DNA of 48,616 nucleotides, from the NCBI GenBank assembly GCA_016795545.1, contig JAEUGX010000053.1, positions 1-48,616 on the forward strand, given 5' to 3'. Shown here in pieces: positions 8,277 through 17,650 of the stretch. Under the pieces are notes generated by a model. That model searched no databases. It was not told where the DNA came from and saw nothing but the letters and a program-made list of their open reading frames with translations. This DNA comes from Opitutaceae bacterium. Its GTDB lineage: Bacteria; Verrucomicrobiota; Verrucomicrobiia; Opitutales; Opitutaceae. The translations under genes and the position numbers were made by a program. Numbering within the stretch: the stretch's first letter is position 1; each line of letters begins with the position of its first letter.

Positions 8277-9296
8277 ATGAAGATCGGCATTCTCGGCCTC
8301 GGCGTGGTCGCGACGGACAACTACCTTCCGGTCCTCGCCGCGATGCCGGAGGTGGAGTTTCTCTACTGGAATCGCACGCGGGAGAAGGCGACCCGCGCCG
8401 CCGCGCAATACGGCGGGCGCAGCTGCGGCTCGGTGGCCGAGCTGATGTCGCATCAGCCCGACTGCGTGTTTCATCTCACCGCCGAGACCGTCCGGCTCGA
8501 GCTGGCGCTCGAGCTGCTCGCCCACCGGCCCCGGCGCGTGCTGTTCGAGAAGCCGCTGACGGCGCGGCAGGGGCAGGCCAACGTGCGCGAGGAGGATTTT
8601 CACGAGGGGCACCAGCTGCTGCGGCAGGCTCGCGCGGCGGGCACGGAGACGGCGATGATCTTCAATTATCGTTTCTTCGACCACACGCAGGCGGCGCGCC
8701 GGCTCATCGCCGAGCGGGGACTCGGCGCGGTGCGGACCATCAACGGGCACGTGCACTACGCCTGCTGGAGCCACTGCATCGACCTCATCCAGTGGCTGGC
8801 CGGCCCGGTGCGCGAGGTCACCGCGCTGGCCGGGGACCGGCCCCATGAATTCCGGTCTACGTTGGCGGTGGACCTCGCGGCGGCGTTCCGCACCGAGGGG
8901 CAGGCGACCGGCGTGATCCTGGGCACGCAGTCCATGGACTTCGGCTTTCCCCTGTTCGACCTGACGTTCGCCCTCGAGCATGGCCGGATCAACCTGCGGT
9001 GTCTCGATGACCGCCTGGAGGTGTGGGATCATCGCGGAGGGCGGCAGGAGGTGCACGCCATCCCGCGGAATTTTTCGCGCTGGGACCAGTACAAGGCGAC
9101 CTTCGCCAGGTCGATCCAGGCGTACATCGCATCCGTGCGGGCGCGGACGGCCCCACCGATTCCCGGCGTGGCCGGCCTGACGGAGCTGCAGTTCGAGGCC
9201 GCGCTGCGGCGGTCCGCAGCCTTGCGCCGGCCGGTCGATTTGGCCGCGGAGTTTCCCATCGACGCCGACCTCCTCTCCCCGCGCGTGAGCGACTGA
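8277..9296 (+). CDS. Gfo/Idh/MocA-family oxidoreductase
   Basis: A 339-residue cytoplasmic NAD(P)-dependent sugar oxidoreductase. The N-terminal Rossmann motif is GILGLGVVA and the family EKP motif is at residues 91-93 with the catalytic Lys92. The C-terminal alpha/beta domain includes CWSHCIDLIQWLAG, where His is a plausible catalytic residue. Family members oxidise or reduce ring or aldehyde carbons of sugars and inositols; the substrate is not evident. A good ribosome binding site (CAGGAG) precedes the ATG at 8277. The gene lies 40 bp after the sialidase-like gene and 4 bp before the zinc dehydrogenase, so the two oxidoreductases are probably co-translated and may act in sequence. Confidence 0.88.
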   Translation: MKIGILGLGVVATDNYLPVLAAMPEVEFLYWNRTREKATRAAAQYGGRSCGSVAELMSHQPDCVFHLTAETVRLELALELLAHRPRRVLFEKPLTARQGQANVREEDFHEGHQLLRQARAAGTETAMIFNYRFFDHTQAARRLIAERGLGAVRTINGHVHYACWSHCIDLIQWLAGPVREVTALAGDRPHEFRSTLAVDLAAAFRTEGQATGVILGTQSMDFGFPLFDLTFALEHGRINLRCLDDRLEVWDHRGGRQEVHAIPRNFSRWDQYKATFARSIQAYIASVRARTAPPIPGVAGLTELQFEAALRRSAALRRPVDLAAEFPIDADLLSPRVSD

Positions 9297-9300
9297 TGCC

Positions 9301-10299
9301 ATGAAATCCCTCCTTTTCCAGGGCCAGTCGGCGATCGAGGTCGTCGAGGTTCCCGTCCCCCTCCCCGGTCCGGGCCAGGTGGCCATCGACACCGTGGCCT
9401 CCGCGCTGTGCGGCAGCGAGCTGCACGGCTATGCCGGCCCCGGGTTTCCGTCCGGCAACTTCGGCCACGAAGGGGCCGGGGTCGTGTCGGCGCTCGGGGC
9501 GGGCGTGACCGGCCTCCGGGTGGGCGACCGCGTCGGCGTCAGCGCCATCGCCGGCTGCGGGCATTGCCGCTACTGTGAGCGCCGCCAGTACACCTGGTGC
9601 GCCGACCGGCAGTTCCACGGCAGCATGCACGCGCAGACCTTCGTGACCGCGGCGAACGCCTGCCACCTGCTGCCGGACGATGTGCCGTGGGAGGTGGGGG
9701 TGCTGATCAGCGGGGATGCGCTGGGGGTGCCTTACCACACGTCGACGATGCTGGCCCGGTATCCGGTCGACACGGTGGCGGTATTCGGCCTCGGCCCCAT
9801 CGGGCTGGGGCAGGTCATCATGCAGACCTACCTCGGGAAACGGGTGATCGGCATCGATCTGTCGCCGGAGCGCCGGGCCCTGGCCGAGGGCTACGGCGCC
9901 TGGCGCACGTTGGACGCGAAGGCGGTCGACGCGGTCGAGGCGGTCCGGAGCCTGACCGGGGGCGGGGCGGACGCCTGCGTGGAGGCCGCGGGCCGGGCGG
10001 TCACGGCGAAGCAGTGTTTCGCCGCGGTCCGGACCGGCGGGGTGGTGGTCTTCAACGGCGAACACCAGCACAACGTCGAGCTGTCGATCAGCGAGGATTT
10101 CATCCGCCGTGACATCACCGCGTTCGGGGCGTGGTTCTACCATTTCGGCGAATTCGACGCGATGCTGGCGCTCTACCGGCAGGGCCTGCCGATCGCCCGC
10201 CTGGTCACCCACCGGCTGCCGCTCACGAGCGGGGCCGAGGCCTTCCGCCTGTTCGCCTCGGGCCGGACCGGCAAGGTGCTGCTGACCGGATCCGGCTGA
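9301..10299 (+). CDS. Zinc-dependent medium-chain alcohol/polyol dehydrogenase
   Basis: A 332-residue medium-chain dehydrogenase. Catalytic zinc ligands are Cys37 (ALCGSE) and His56-Glu57 (GHEGAG); the structural zinc site is Cys86, Cys89, Cys92 and Cys100 (GCGHCRYC then WC). The nucleotide-binding motif is GLGPIGLG. The protein is somewhat short for the family but complete. Likely role: NAD(P)-linked oxidation of a sugar, polyol or aldonate in the pathway served by the neighbouring Gfo/Idh/MocA enzyme, from which it is separated by 4 bp. A 73-bp GC-rich gap separates it from the GH51 gene. Confidence 0.88.
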   Translation: MKSLLFQGQSAIEVVEVPVPLPGPGQVAIDTVASALCGSELHGYAGPGFPSGNFGHEGAGVVSALGAGVTGLRVGDRVGVSAIAGCGHCRYCERRQYTWCADRQFHGSMHAQTFVTAANACHLLPDDVPWEVGVLISGDALGVPYHTSTMLARYPVDTVAVFGLGPIGLGQVIMQTYLGKRVIGIDLSPERRALAEGYGAWRTLDAKAVDAVEAVRSLTGGGADACVEAAGRAVTAKQCFAAVRTGGVVVFNGEHQHNVELSISEDFIRRDITAFGAWFYHFGEFDAMLALYRQGLPIARLVTHRLPLTSGAEAFRLFASGRTGKVLLTGSG

Positions 10300-10372
10300 C
10301 GCGGCCGGATGTCGCCGGTCCGGCCGGGCCCCGCGCGGGCATGGCGGCCGGAGCGCCACGCCCCCTTTTCCC

Positions 10373-11848
10373 ATGAACCGAATTGTCATCCACGCCGACC
10401 AGGGCTCATTCACGCTCAACCGCAACCTCTACGGGCACTTCGCCGAGCACCTCGGCCGCGGCATCTATGAAGGCCTGTGGGTGGGGGAGGACGCCGCCAT
10501 CCCGAACGTGCGCGGCATCCGCTCCGACGTGGTCGCGGCGCTCCGCCGGCTGCGTCCCGCCGTCCTGCGCTGGCCGGGCGGCTGCTTCGCCGACGAGTAT
10601 CACTGGCGGGACGGGATCGGCCCGCGCGCGGCGCGGCCCGCGATGCTGAACTCCCACTGGGGCGGCGTGGTGGAGAACAACCATTTCGGAACCCACGAGT
10701 TCTTCGACCTGTGCGAGCAGATCGGGGCCGAGCCCTACATCTGCGGCAACGTCGGCAGCGGCACGGTGCGCGAGATGCAGGAATGGGTCGAGTACTGCAC
10801 CTTCGCGGGCCGGTCGCCGCTGGCGGAGCTGCGCCGCGCGCACGGTCGCGAGCAGCCGTGGCGGCTGCCCTATTTCGGCATCGGCAACGAGAACATGGGC
10901 TGCGGCGGCATGATGCGGCCGGAATACTACGCCGACGAATACCGCCGCTACCAGACGTACGTGCGCCACCTCAGCGGCAATCGGGTGAGCAAGATCGCCT
11001 GCGGGCCCAACGGGGCGAATTACGAATGGACGGAGGTGTTGATGAAGCGGGCCGGGGGCCTGATGGACGGGCTCACGCTGCACTACTACGCCATGCCGCC
11101 GTGGGGGGAAGACAAGGGCCGGGCGACGGAGTTCAGCCTCGAGGAATACGGCCGGACCCTCGAGCGCTGCCTGGTGATGGACGAGCTGCTCGCCCGCCAC
11201 GGCACGATCATGGACCGTTATGATCCGAAGAAGCGCGTGGCGCTGATCGTGGACGAATGGGGCACCTGGTGGGAGCCGGAGCCGGGCGCGAATCCCGACT
11301 TCCTGTTCCAGCAGTCGACGATGCGCGACGCCATGGTCGCCGCGCTGACGCTCAACCTGTTCCACCACCACGGCGCGCGGGTGCGGATGGCGAACATCGC
11401 CCAGACCGTCAACGTGCTGCAGGCGGTGGTGCTGACCGACGGCCCGCGGATCGTGCTGTCGCCGACCTACCATGTGTTCGACCTTTTCCAGGTCCACCAG
11501 GATGCCACCTACCTGCCCCTGCATCTGGCCGGCGACGACTGGGAGATCGGGAGCCGGAAGCTGCCGGCCATCAGCGCGTCGGCGTCGCGCCGGGACGGCC
11601 GGATCGCGCTGTCGCTGGCGCACACCGACCCCGGACGCGAGGCCCGGGTCGAGGTGAGCCTGCGCGGCGCCGAGGCCGGGGCGGTCGCGGGCCGCATCCT
11701 GCACGCCCCGACCGTGCAGGCGCACAACACGTTCGACCGGCCTGACACCGTGCGGCTCCGGCCGTTCGCCGGCGCCCGGTTGTCGGGCGGCCGCCTGGAG
11801 GTGACGCTGCCGCCGGCCTCCGTGGTCACGCTGGAGCTGACGCCGTAG
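10373..11848 (+). CDS. GH51-type alpha-L-arabinofuranosidase
   Basis: This 491-residue protein has the layout of clan GH-A family 51: N-terminal [40 protein letters not shown], and the acid/base Glu173 in GIGNENMG. The nucleophile is Glu295 in IVDEWGTWW, and [20 protein letters not shown] leads into the C-terminal beta-sandwich. GH51 enzymes remove terminal arabinofuranosyl residues from arabinans, arabinoxylans or short oligosaccharides. There is no signal peptide, so it should act in the cytoplasm on imported oligosaccharides. It is the last gene of the unit that starts at 6896. It is one of the few genes in the locus that suggests a definite sugar, L-arabinofuranose, although GH51 includes other specificities. 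Confidence 0.88.
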   Translation: MNRIVIHADQGSFTLNRNLYGHFAEHLGRGIYEGLWVGEDAAIPNVRGIRSDVVAALRRLRPAVLRWPGGCFADEYHWRDGIGPRAARPAMLNSHWGGVVENNHFGTHEFFDLCEQIGAEPYICGNVGSGTVREMQEWVEYCTFAGRSPLAELRRAHGREQPWRLPYFGIGNENMGCGGMMRPEYYADEYRRYQTYVRHLSGNRVSKIACGPNGANYEWTEVLMKRAGGLMDGLTLHYYAMPPWGEDKGRATEFSLEEYGRTLERCLVMDELLARHGTIMDRYDPKKRVALIVDEWGTWWEPEPGANPDFLFQQSTMRDAMVAALTLNLFHHHGARVRMANIAQTVNVLQAVVLTDGPRIVLSPTYHVFDLFQVHQDATYLPLHLAGDDWEIGSRKLPAISASASRRDGRIALSLAHTDPGREARVEVSLRGAEAGAVAGRILHAPTVQAHNTFDRPDTVRLRPFAGARLSGGRLEVTLPPASVVTLELTP

Positions 11849-11881
11849 CCAGCCGCCGCGGCGTCCCGGCCGGCCCGGGGT

Positions 11882-11918
11882 GGCATATACTGTATGGCAA
11901 AGATCATTCCCGCGATTC
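11882..11918 (+). promoter_or_regulatory. 37-bp regulon element, copy C (upstream of 12044)
   Basis: Copy closest to the consensus: GGCATAT at 1-7, TGTATGGCAAAGATCAT at 10-26 and CGCGATTC at 30-37. The -10-like TAGGAT lies at 11939-11944, 21 bp after the element. It would drive the four-gene unit 12044-17613. The distance to the preferred start (12044) is 126 bp; an alternative in-frame ATG at 11972 lies only 54 bp away. Confidence 0.78.
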
Positions 11919-12043
11919 CGCCCCGGGGGCGGTTGCTCTAGGATGGCGGGCAGCGTCGCCGGCCTCGCGCGATGCTGCCTGCCCCGGGCTCCCCCCCGCC
12001 TCCCCGGCTCCGCCGCCGGCATTTCCCCGTCATCTCCCCCTCC

Positions 12044-13138
12044 ATGAAATACGAAATCCTGTCCCAGGGCTACATTACCAAACGCCAGCCGGGCACGCCG
12101 ACGGGCATCGCCGCGGGTCCCCGCTGCGTCGCGCGCGGCCGCGGCGAGGTCGCGTGCAGCTTCATGGGGCAGGAGGCGCTCGGGCGGAACGACTTCAAGC
12201 CGATGATCGCCCGGTCGACGGACAACGGGGCGACCTGGTCCGAGCCGGCGTTGATCTGGCCCGAACTGGCGGACCGCTATTCGATCTTCGGCTCGATCAG
12301 CGGCTCGCCGCGGGGCGACATGTATTTCTACGGCATGCGCACGCCGATCGACCAGCCGGGCGAAATGGCTTGGAACGAGGTGACCCAGGGACTGAAGCAG
12401 AACGACCTGGTCTGGAGCCGTTCGCGGGATTTCGGGCACACCTGGGAGCCGCTGCGGGTCATCCCGATGCCGATACCGGGCAGCGCCGAGGCGCCCGGCC
12501 CGATGTGCGTGACGCGGCGCGGCGATCTGGTGTGCTGTTATTCCCCGTGCAACTCCCACGATCCCCGGCTGCGGGCCGAGAAGAACCAGGTGATCAGCCT
12601 GCTCAGCCGCGACGACGGCCGGACGTGGTCGCACCGGTCCATGCTCCGCTATCCCGAGCCCGATGCCGCCGGCGCGGAAGCGTGGGTGGTGGAGCTGGCC
12701 GACGGACGCCTGCTCGGCACCGCGTGGCATGCGCACAAGGAGGACCGGCCCAACGCGTACGCCGTCTCGGCGGACGGCGGCGTCACCTGGAGCCCGACGC
12801 GGTCCACCGGCACGATGGGGCATTCGACGGGGCTCGCGCCCCTGGCGGACGGGCGGGCGCTCTTCGTCTATGTGCAGCGAAAGTTTGGCGACATCGGGAT
12901 CTGGATGGCGGTGGCGAATCCGACGGCGACCGACTTCGGCATCCAGATCAACGAGCGCGTGTGGGCGGCCGAGGTGGCGGTGCAGGGCAAGGGCACCACG
13001 GACTTCGTCGACTGGACGAATTTCGCCTTCGGCGAGCCGTCGGCGACGGTGCTGCCCGACGGGACGATCCTGGTCGCGCTTTGGGCCGTCCAACCCTCCG
13101 GCCAGGGCATCTTCTACTCCAAGGTCCGGCTCGCCTAG
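12044..13138 (+). CDS. Cytosolic sialidase-fold (BNR repeat) protein
   Basis: A 364-residue propeller protein with Asp-box motifs STDNGATW, SRDFGHTW, SRDDGRTW and SADGGVTW. Unlike the protein at 6896 it has no signal peptide, so it should act on imported material. The ATG at 12044 (MKYEILSQGYI) is preferred because the 24 residues added by the in-frame ATG at 11972 are proline/arginine rich and look like untranslated leader. The distance to element C would suit either start. The sialidase fold is clear, but the substrate is not; sialic acid catabolism genes (nanA, nanE, nanK) are absent from the window, so another acidic or deoxy sugar is as likely. First gene of the unit 12044-17613. Confidence 0.75.
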   Translation: MKYEILSQGYITKRQPGTPTGIAAGPRCVARGRGEVACSFMGQEALGRNDFKPMIARSTDNGATWSEPALIWPELADRYSIFGSISGSPRGDMYFYGMRTPIDQPGEMAWNEVTQGLKQNDLVWSRSRDFGHTWEPLRVIPMPIPGSAEAPGPMCVTRRGDLVCCYSPCNSHDPRLRAEKNQVISLLSRDDGRTWSHRSMLRYPEPDAAGAEAWVVELADGRLLGTAWHAHKEDRPNAYAVSADGGVTWSPTRSTGTMGHSTGLAPLADGRALFVYVQRKFGDIGIWMAVANPTATDFGIQINERVWAAEVAVQGKGTTDFVDWTNFAFGEPSATVLPDGTILVALWAVQPSGQGIFYSKVRLA

Positions 13139-13210
13139 GCCAAATGAACGCGCTCGCAATCAACCCCGTCACGGCGTCCGCGATTCCCGGCCGATGAGTC
13201 CCGCCCGCCC

Positions 13211-15049
13211 ATGAACCTGAGCCGACGGTGGTCCCTTTTCGTCCTCGCAGCCGGCCTCGCGGCTTCCGCGCCGGCGGCGCCTCCCGGGCCGGACCGGCCG
13301 TTCGTGCTGGAGGCGCTCGTGGATTTTCCCGACGACACGATCAAGGCCGGTCGCGCGCTGACGCCCCGGGACATCGACGCGCTGATGGCCCGGCTGGCGG
13401 CGCTCGGCATCCGGCGGGTGAGCTGGGCCTATTACGGCGACGGGCGCGGCGGCTACCTGATCCCGGAAGGGTTTACGGAGGAGTTTCCCTACCAAGGCGA
13501 CGCGAAGAGCGAGTGGCGGTACTACGCGGAGACCTACCGGGGGCTGGGCCACCCGCTCAAGGTGGCGGTCGAGGCGGGTCACCGGCACGGCCTCGAGGTG
13601 TACGCCTATTTCAAGCCCTACGAGACGGGGCCGGCCATCCTGTTTCCGGAGGGCACGGAGGCGGCGGCGCGCTGGGGCGTGCTGGACAGCATCGGCGGGC
13701 GGCTGGCCTGGATGGATCCCTTCGTGCGCGACCATCCGGAGCTGCGGATCAAGCGGCGCACGGACGACCTCCCCGACGGGGTGGCGACCGCGACGGTCCG
13801 GACGATCCGCCTCACGAAGAAGGACGCCGCACCCACCCGGCTCACGGCCGAGCATCTGCAGATCTGGACGAGCCCGAACAACCACCGCTACCAGCCGAAG
13901 CCGGTGCCGTTCGCGTGCCGGGAGACGGTGGAGCCCTCGCCGCGGGAGGTCCGGGACCAGCATGGCCGGGTCCTCACCCGGGCCGGCGATCCGGTACGCG
14001 TGCTGACGCTGACGGGGCTGGAGCTGACCGACCGGTACATCCTCGTGACGACCGATTTTGCCGGCGGCACCCCCGATTTCTCCAACTCCGGGCTGGCGCT
14101 GCTGACCGCCCTCGACGCCCAGGGACGCGAAATTCCGGGCGTGTTCGCCTCGGGCGGGACGGTGTGGGCCGCCAACCTCGTGGACTTTCGGACCTCCGGC
14201 CTGATCTTCGACTACGGCTGGGGCGCGGCCGAGGTGGTGCTGGACGCGGCGAACCGGAAGGCGGACCGGATCGCCACCGCCGACCTCCCGCTCGACGCGG
14301 CCGAGGCCAACGGCAGGCAGGGTTTCATCGCGTTCGCGCGCGGGCGCAACCAGTACCTGCCCGGCGCCCTGTGCGAGACGGAGCCGCGCGTGCAGGCGTT
14401 CTGGCTGCAGTGCCTTGATGACATCATCGCCGCCGGCGTGGACGGGGTGGATTTCCGGGAGGAGAATCACAGCACGCACACCGACCACCCCGAGGACTAC
14501 GGCTACAACGACGTGGTGCTGGCCAAGGCGCGGGCGCGGTCCGGCGACCTGCGGCGGGCCATCGCCGCGGTGCGCGGCGAGGCCTACACGGAATTCCTGC
14601 GGGAGTGTCACCGCCGGCTGGCCCGGAGCGGCAAGCCCCTGCGCTACAACCTGCAGCTCGACTTCTTCCGGCCGGACCCGCCGGCGAACCGGCGGCTCGC
14701 TTATCCCGCCAACATCGACTTCCAGTGGCGCCGCTGGATCGACGAGGGCATCATCGACGCGGCGATCATGCGGTTCTTCAGCTATCCCTTCGCCGCGCTG
14801 TACGACGACGCGGTCGCGCAGGAGATGATCGCCCGCTCGCGGGCCCGCGGGTTGCCGGTCACGGTGAACCGGTATATCGAGACGCCCGGCGACCAGCTGG
14901 CCGCCGAGGTGCGCCGGACGCAGGCCGATGGCCGGTTCAGCGGCTTCATCTTCTACGAAGCCGCCTCCTACATCGGCTGGGGCCCCGAGCCCGGCGACTG
15001 CCGGGTGCGGAATCCCTTGGTACTTGAGGCCGCCGCCGCCGCCCGGTAA
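13211..15049 (+). CDS. Secreted TIM-barrel glycoside-hydrolase-like protein, paralogue 2
   Basis: A 612-residue protein with a short signal peptide (LFVLAAGLAASAPA). It parallels the protein at 4874-6709 over its whole length: SWAYYGDGRGGYLIPEG, HRHGLEVYAYFKPYETGP, QIWTSPNN, GVDGVDFREENHSTHTD, RYNLQLDFFRP and RGLPVTVNRY. The same beta-rich insert sits at about residues 195-320. It differs by an extra stretch of about 15 residues near 355 and by small changes around the active-site loops, so the two may cut different linkages of the same polymer. Candidate acidic catalytic residues lie in DFREEN. Family and substrate are not assigned. It is the second gene of the unit behind element C and is followed after 18 bp by the next gene. 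Confidence 0.75.
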   Translation: MNLSRRWSLFVLAAGLAASAPAAPPGPDRPFVLEALVDFPDDTIKAGRALTPRDIDALMARLAALGIRRVSWAYYGDGRGGYLIPEGFTEEFPYQGDAKSEWRYYAETYRGLGHPLKVAVEAGHRHGLEVYAYFKPYETGPAILFPEGTEAAARWGVLDSIGGRLAWMDPFVRDHPELRIKRRTDDLPDGVATATVRTIRLTKKDAAPTRLTAEHLQIWTSPNNHRYQPKPVPFACRETVEPSPREVRDQHGRVLTRAGDPVRVLTLTGLELTDRYILVTTDFAGGTPDFSNSGLALLTALDAQGREIPGVFASGGTVWAANLVDFRTSGLIFDYGWGAAEVVLDAANRKADRIATADLPLDAAEANGRQGFIAFARGRNQYLPGALCETEPRVQAFWLQCLDDIIAAGVDGVDFREENHSTHTDHPEDYGYNDVVLAKARARSGDLRRAIAAVRGEAYTEFLRECHRRLARSGKPLRYNLQLDFFRPDPPANRRLAYPANIDFQWRRWIDEGIIDAAIMRFFSYPFAALYDDAVAQEMIARSRARGLPVTVNRYIETPGDQLAAEVRRTQADGRFSGFIFYEAASYIGWGPEPGDCRVRNPLVLEAAAAAR

Positions 15050-15067
15050 CGCTCATCGCATTTCCCC

Positions 15068-16396
15068 ATGAAACGAATCGTGATCGACAGCTTTTTCCAC
15101 ATGATGCCGGGCCACCGGCTGAGCCGCAACATCTTCACGGGCGGCTACCGGACCAACTACGGCCGGTACTCCCCGTTCGATGTCTACCACCCGAACGGGG
15201 CCTCGATGCTCTACTCCGACCTGCTCGCGAGCTATGACATCCGGCTGCTCAACCAGCCTTACAGCGAGATGACGCTGGCCGATGCGGACATCCTGATGAT
15301 CCCGAACCCCGACTACCCGTTGTATGAGGGCACCTCGCCGTACCGGATCGACGCACCGGACATCACCGCGCTGCTCAACTTCCTCAACCGCGGCGGCAGC
15401 GTCATCCTGATGCTGAACTCGTTCCTGTCCCGCGCGGATTTCTGGGAGGAGAACTTCGATTTCGAGCGCGTGACGCCGCTGCTGGACCGGCTCGGGGTGC
15501 GGTGGGATCACGACTTCATGTCGGACGACAACAACATCCTGCCGGCCGTCCACGGCCAGCTGAAGGTGGGCTACGGCCAGGGCGGCCGAGTCCTGGCCGG
15601 CCGGCTGCCGGCCGGGGCGGAGCCGCTGCTGACCTATGACGGCCAGACGTTCGGCTTCGTCGTGAAGTCGGGCCGGGGCCGGCTGGCGGTCGTCGGCGAC
15701 GCGGGCTTGGTAAGCAACGGGCTGTATCATTTCCCGGGCTTCGACAACGCCGCGTTCCTGGCGAAGCTGTTCGCGGACATGGCGCCGGCGTGGACGACCG
15801 GGGCGGCGCAGGGCTTCGAGTGCTTCGAGTTCGGTCACCTCAGCTGCGGCACGAGCGAGCTCGGCGTGTCCGAGAAACTCTTCCGCTCGCTGCGTCCGCA
15901 GGCCCGCTTCGAGATCGACCACCACTACCGGCACCTCACCTACGAGTCCGCGCCGGTGCGCCTGCCGGGCGCGGCGGTGGCCGCCCGGCTGCCCGTGCGC
16001 CTGGAGGCCGCGGCCGGCCGCCGCAGGGTGACGGGCCGGTTTCCCTTCGTTAACGTGACGGACGGGCGGCCGACGGCGGAAGGCGAGCTGGCGCTCAACG
16101 TCGCCGAGCGCAAATCCGGGGCCGGCACCGACTACGTCATCTCCGGCACCGCGGTGAACGAGAGCCTGGGCTGGGACGACATCGGCGCCGATCCCGCCGT
16201 CTTCGGCGCGATCGGGCAGCTCGCCCGGGTGAATACGGTGGTGCAGATCCTCGCCGGCACCAACCCCGACGGCTCGCTGCGCCACTATTCCGTCAAGCAG
16301 GGCCAGATTCTCTACGCCCGCAACGCCCGCAACCCGCACTACGGCTTCGACATCCTCCTCGGCAGCCGGAACGCCGTCTACGCGCCGGCGGTCTGA
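15068..16396 (+). CDS. Conserved-looking protein of unknown function, glutamine-amidotransferase-like fold possible
   Basis: A 442-residue protein without signal peptide or membrane segment; I do not recognise the family. The N-terminal 250 residues read like a class I glutamine-amidotransferase-like alpha/beta fold: MKRIVIDSFFHMMPGHR, ADILMIPNPDYPLYEG, LLNFLNRGGSVILMLNSF and GRGRLAVVGDAGLVSNGLYHF. This arrangement is typical of ThuA-like or GATase-like domains found beside glycan enzymes. No Cys nucleophile is evident at the usual elbow. The C-terminal 180 residues look like a small beta domain. It lies 18 bp after paralogue 2 and 29 bp before the propeller gene, so it belongs to the element-C unit and presumably acts on the same sugar in the cytoplasm. 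Confidence 0.6.
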   Translation: MKRIVIDSFFHMMPGHRLSRNIFTGGYRTNYGRYSPFDVYHPNGASMLYSDLLASYDIRLLNQPYSEMTLADADILMIPNPDYPLYEGTSPYRIDAPDITALLNFLNRGGSVILMLNSFLSRADFWEENFDFERVTPLLDRLGVRWDHDFMSDDNNILPAVHGQLKVGYGQGGRVLAGRLPAGAEPLLTYDGQTFGFVVKSGRGRLAVVGDAGLVSNGLYHFPGFDNAAFLAKLFADMAPAWTTGAAQGFECFEFGHLSCGTSELGVSEKLFRSLRPQARFEIDHHYRHLTYESAPVRLPGAAVAARLPVRLEAAAGRRRVTGRFPFVNVTDGRPTAEGELALNVAERKSGAGTDYVISGTAVNESLGWDDIGADPAVFGAIGQLARVNTVVQILAGTNPDGSLRHYSVKQGQILYARNARNPHYGFDILLGSRNAVYAPAV

Positions 16397-16425
16397 GCGC
16401 CCCGTTGCCCCCGCCCGTCACTCCC

Positions 16426-17613
16426 ATGAAAACCCCCCGCCCCATCCTTCGCTTTCCACAGCTGCTCTCGGTCGGCGCGCTCGCCGCGAGCCTGCTGGCC
16501 CTGCTCGGCGCCGCCGGCGCCGCCGAACCGACCCGCGGCACGCGCGTGGTGCCCGCCCGCGAGATCGTCACGTATCCGGACGGACGGCCGCCGGCCCGGT
16601 TCCGCCTCGAGGCCCGCGACCACGGCCCGGTGCTCAAGCATGGCGACGGCCCGGAGCAGTGCGACTACCTCGGCGCGCGCGACGTCTGGGTGTTCGAGCA
16701 GGACGGCAGCTTCTACATGCACTATGACGGCGCCGGGGTCCAGGGCTGGCTCGCCTGCCTGGCGGTCAGCACCGACCTCGTCCACTGGACCAAGCGGGGC
16801 CCGGCGCTGCCGCTCGGCGAGAAAGGGCGGATGGACTCGGCCTCGGCCAGCTACGGCACGACCTACCGCGACGGCGACACCTGGCACATGTTCTACCTCG
16901 GGACGCCGAACACCTCGCCGCCGCCGGACCGGGTGCCCTGGTTCCCCTACACGACGATGAAGGCCAAGGCCGCCACGCCGGCCGGGCCGTGGACGAAGCA
17001 GTACGACGTCACCCCGTTCCGGCCGCAGCACGGCTCCTATTATTCCGACACCGCCAGCCCCGGGCACATCGTGCGGCACGGCGGCGAGTACCTGATGTTC
17101 TTCGCCGCGTCGACGGACAAGCCGATCCTGCGCACGCTGAGCATCGCCCGCACCCGGGACCTCGACGGCCCCTGGACCGTCGACCCGCGGCCGATCGTGC
17201 CTTCGGAAGAGCAGGTGGAGAACTCGTCGCTGTATTACGAACCCGCCAACCAGACCTGGTTTCTCTTCACGAACCACATCGGGATTTCGACCTACCGGGA
17301 TCTCGGGCTCGACGACAAGAACCTGCCCAAGGAACTCGGCAACCAGACCGGGCCCGCGACGGTCGAGTACACGGACTCGATCTGGGTCTACTGGACCAAG
17401 GACCTGAACCGCTGGGACCCGGCGAACAAGGCGGTCGTGCTCGACGGCAGGAACTGCGCGTGGAGCACGACGTGCATCGGGCTGCCCTCGGTGGTGAAGC
17501 AGGGCGACCGGCTGGCGCTCTTCTACGACGCCCCCGGCGGGCGCAGCATCAGCCACATGCGCCGCGACATCGGCCTCGCCTGGCTCGACCTGCCGCTGAT
17601 TCCGCCGCAGTGA
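16426..17613 (+). CDS. Secreted five-bladed-propeller glycosidase-like protein (GH43/GH130-like)
   Basis: A 395-residue protein with a signal peptide (LLSVGALAASLLALLGAAGAA, cleavage before EPTRG). The repeating pattern FYMHYDGAG, STDLVHWTKRG, WHMFYLGTP, EYLMFFAAS, ARTRDLDGPW, TWFLFTNH and SIWVYWTKDLNRWDP is typical of the five-bladed beta-propeller of GH43, GH32 and GH130-type proteins, in which each blade reads sample data of the form D-L-x-x-W. The catalytic acids were not pinned down; arabinan- or xylan-active GH43 enzymes would fit the GH51 neighbour, but this is inference. The ATG at 16426 starts directly before the signal peptide. Last gene of the element-C unit; it converges on the aminotransferase gene. 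Confidence 0.7.
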   Translation: MKTPRPILRFPQLLSVGALAASLLALLGAAGAAEPTRGTRVVPAREIVTYPDGRPPARFRLEARDHGPVLKHGDGPEQCDYLGARDVWVFEQDGSFYMHYDGAGVQGWLACLAVSTDLVHWTKRGPALPLGEKGRMDSASASYGTTYRDGDTWHMFYLGTPNTSPPPDRVPWFPYTTMKAKAATPAGPWTKQYDVTPFRPQHGSYYSDTASPGHIVRHGGEYLMFFAASTDKPILRTLSIARTRDLDGPWTVDPRPIVPSEEQVENSSLYYEPANQTWFLFTNHIGISTYRDLGLDDKNLPKELGNQTGPATVEYTDSIWVYWTKDLNRWDPANKAVVLDGRNCAWSTTCIGLPSVVKQGDRLALFYDAPGGRSISHMRRDIGLAWLDLPLIPPQ

Positions 17614-17614
17614 G

Positions 17615-17630
17615 CCGGGGCGGACCCCGG
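17615..17630. terminator. Hairpin between convergent operons
   Basis: A perfect 6-bp stem CCGGGG / CCCCGG with tetraloop CGGA lies directly after the stop of the plus-strand unit and 20 bp from the stop of the minus-strand unit. It could serve both directions. There is no T tract, so an intrinsic terminator is uncertain. Confidence 0.35.
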
Positions 17631-17650
17631 CGCCGCGCCGCGTCCGGCCT

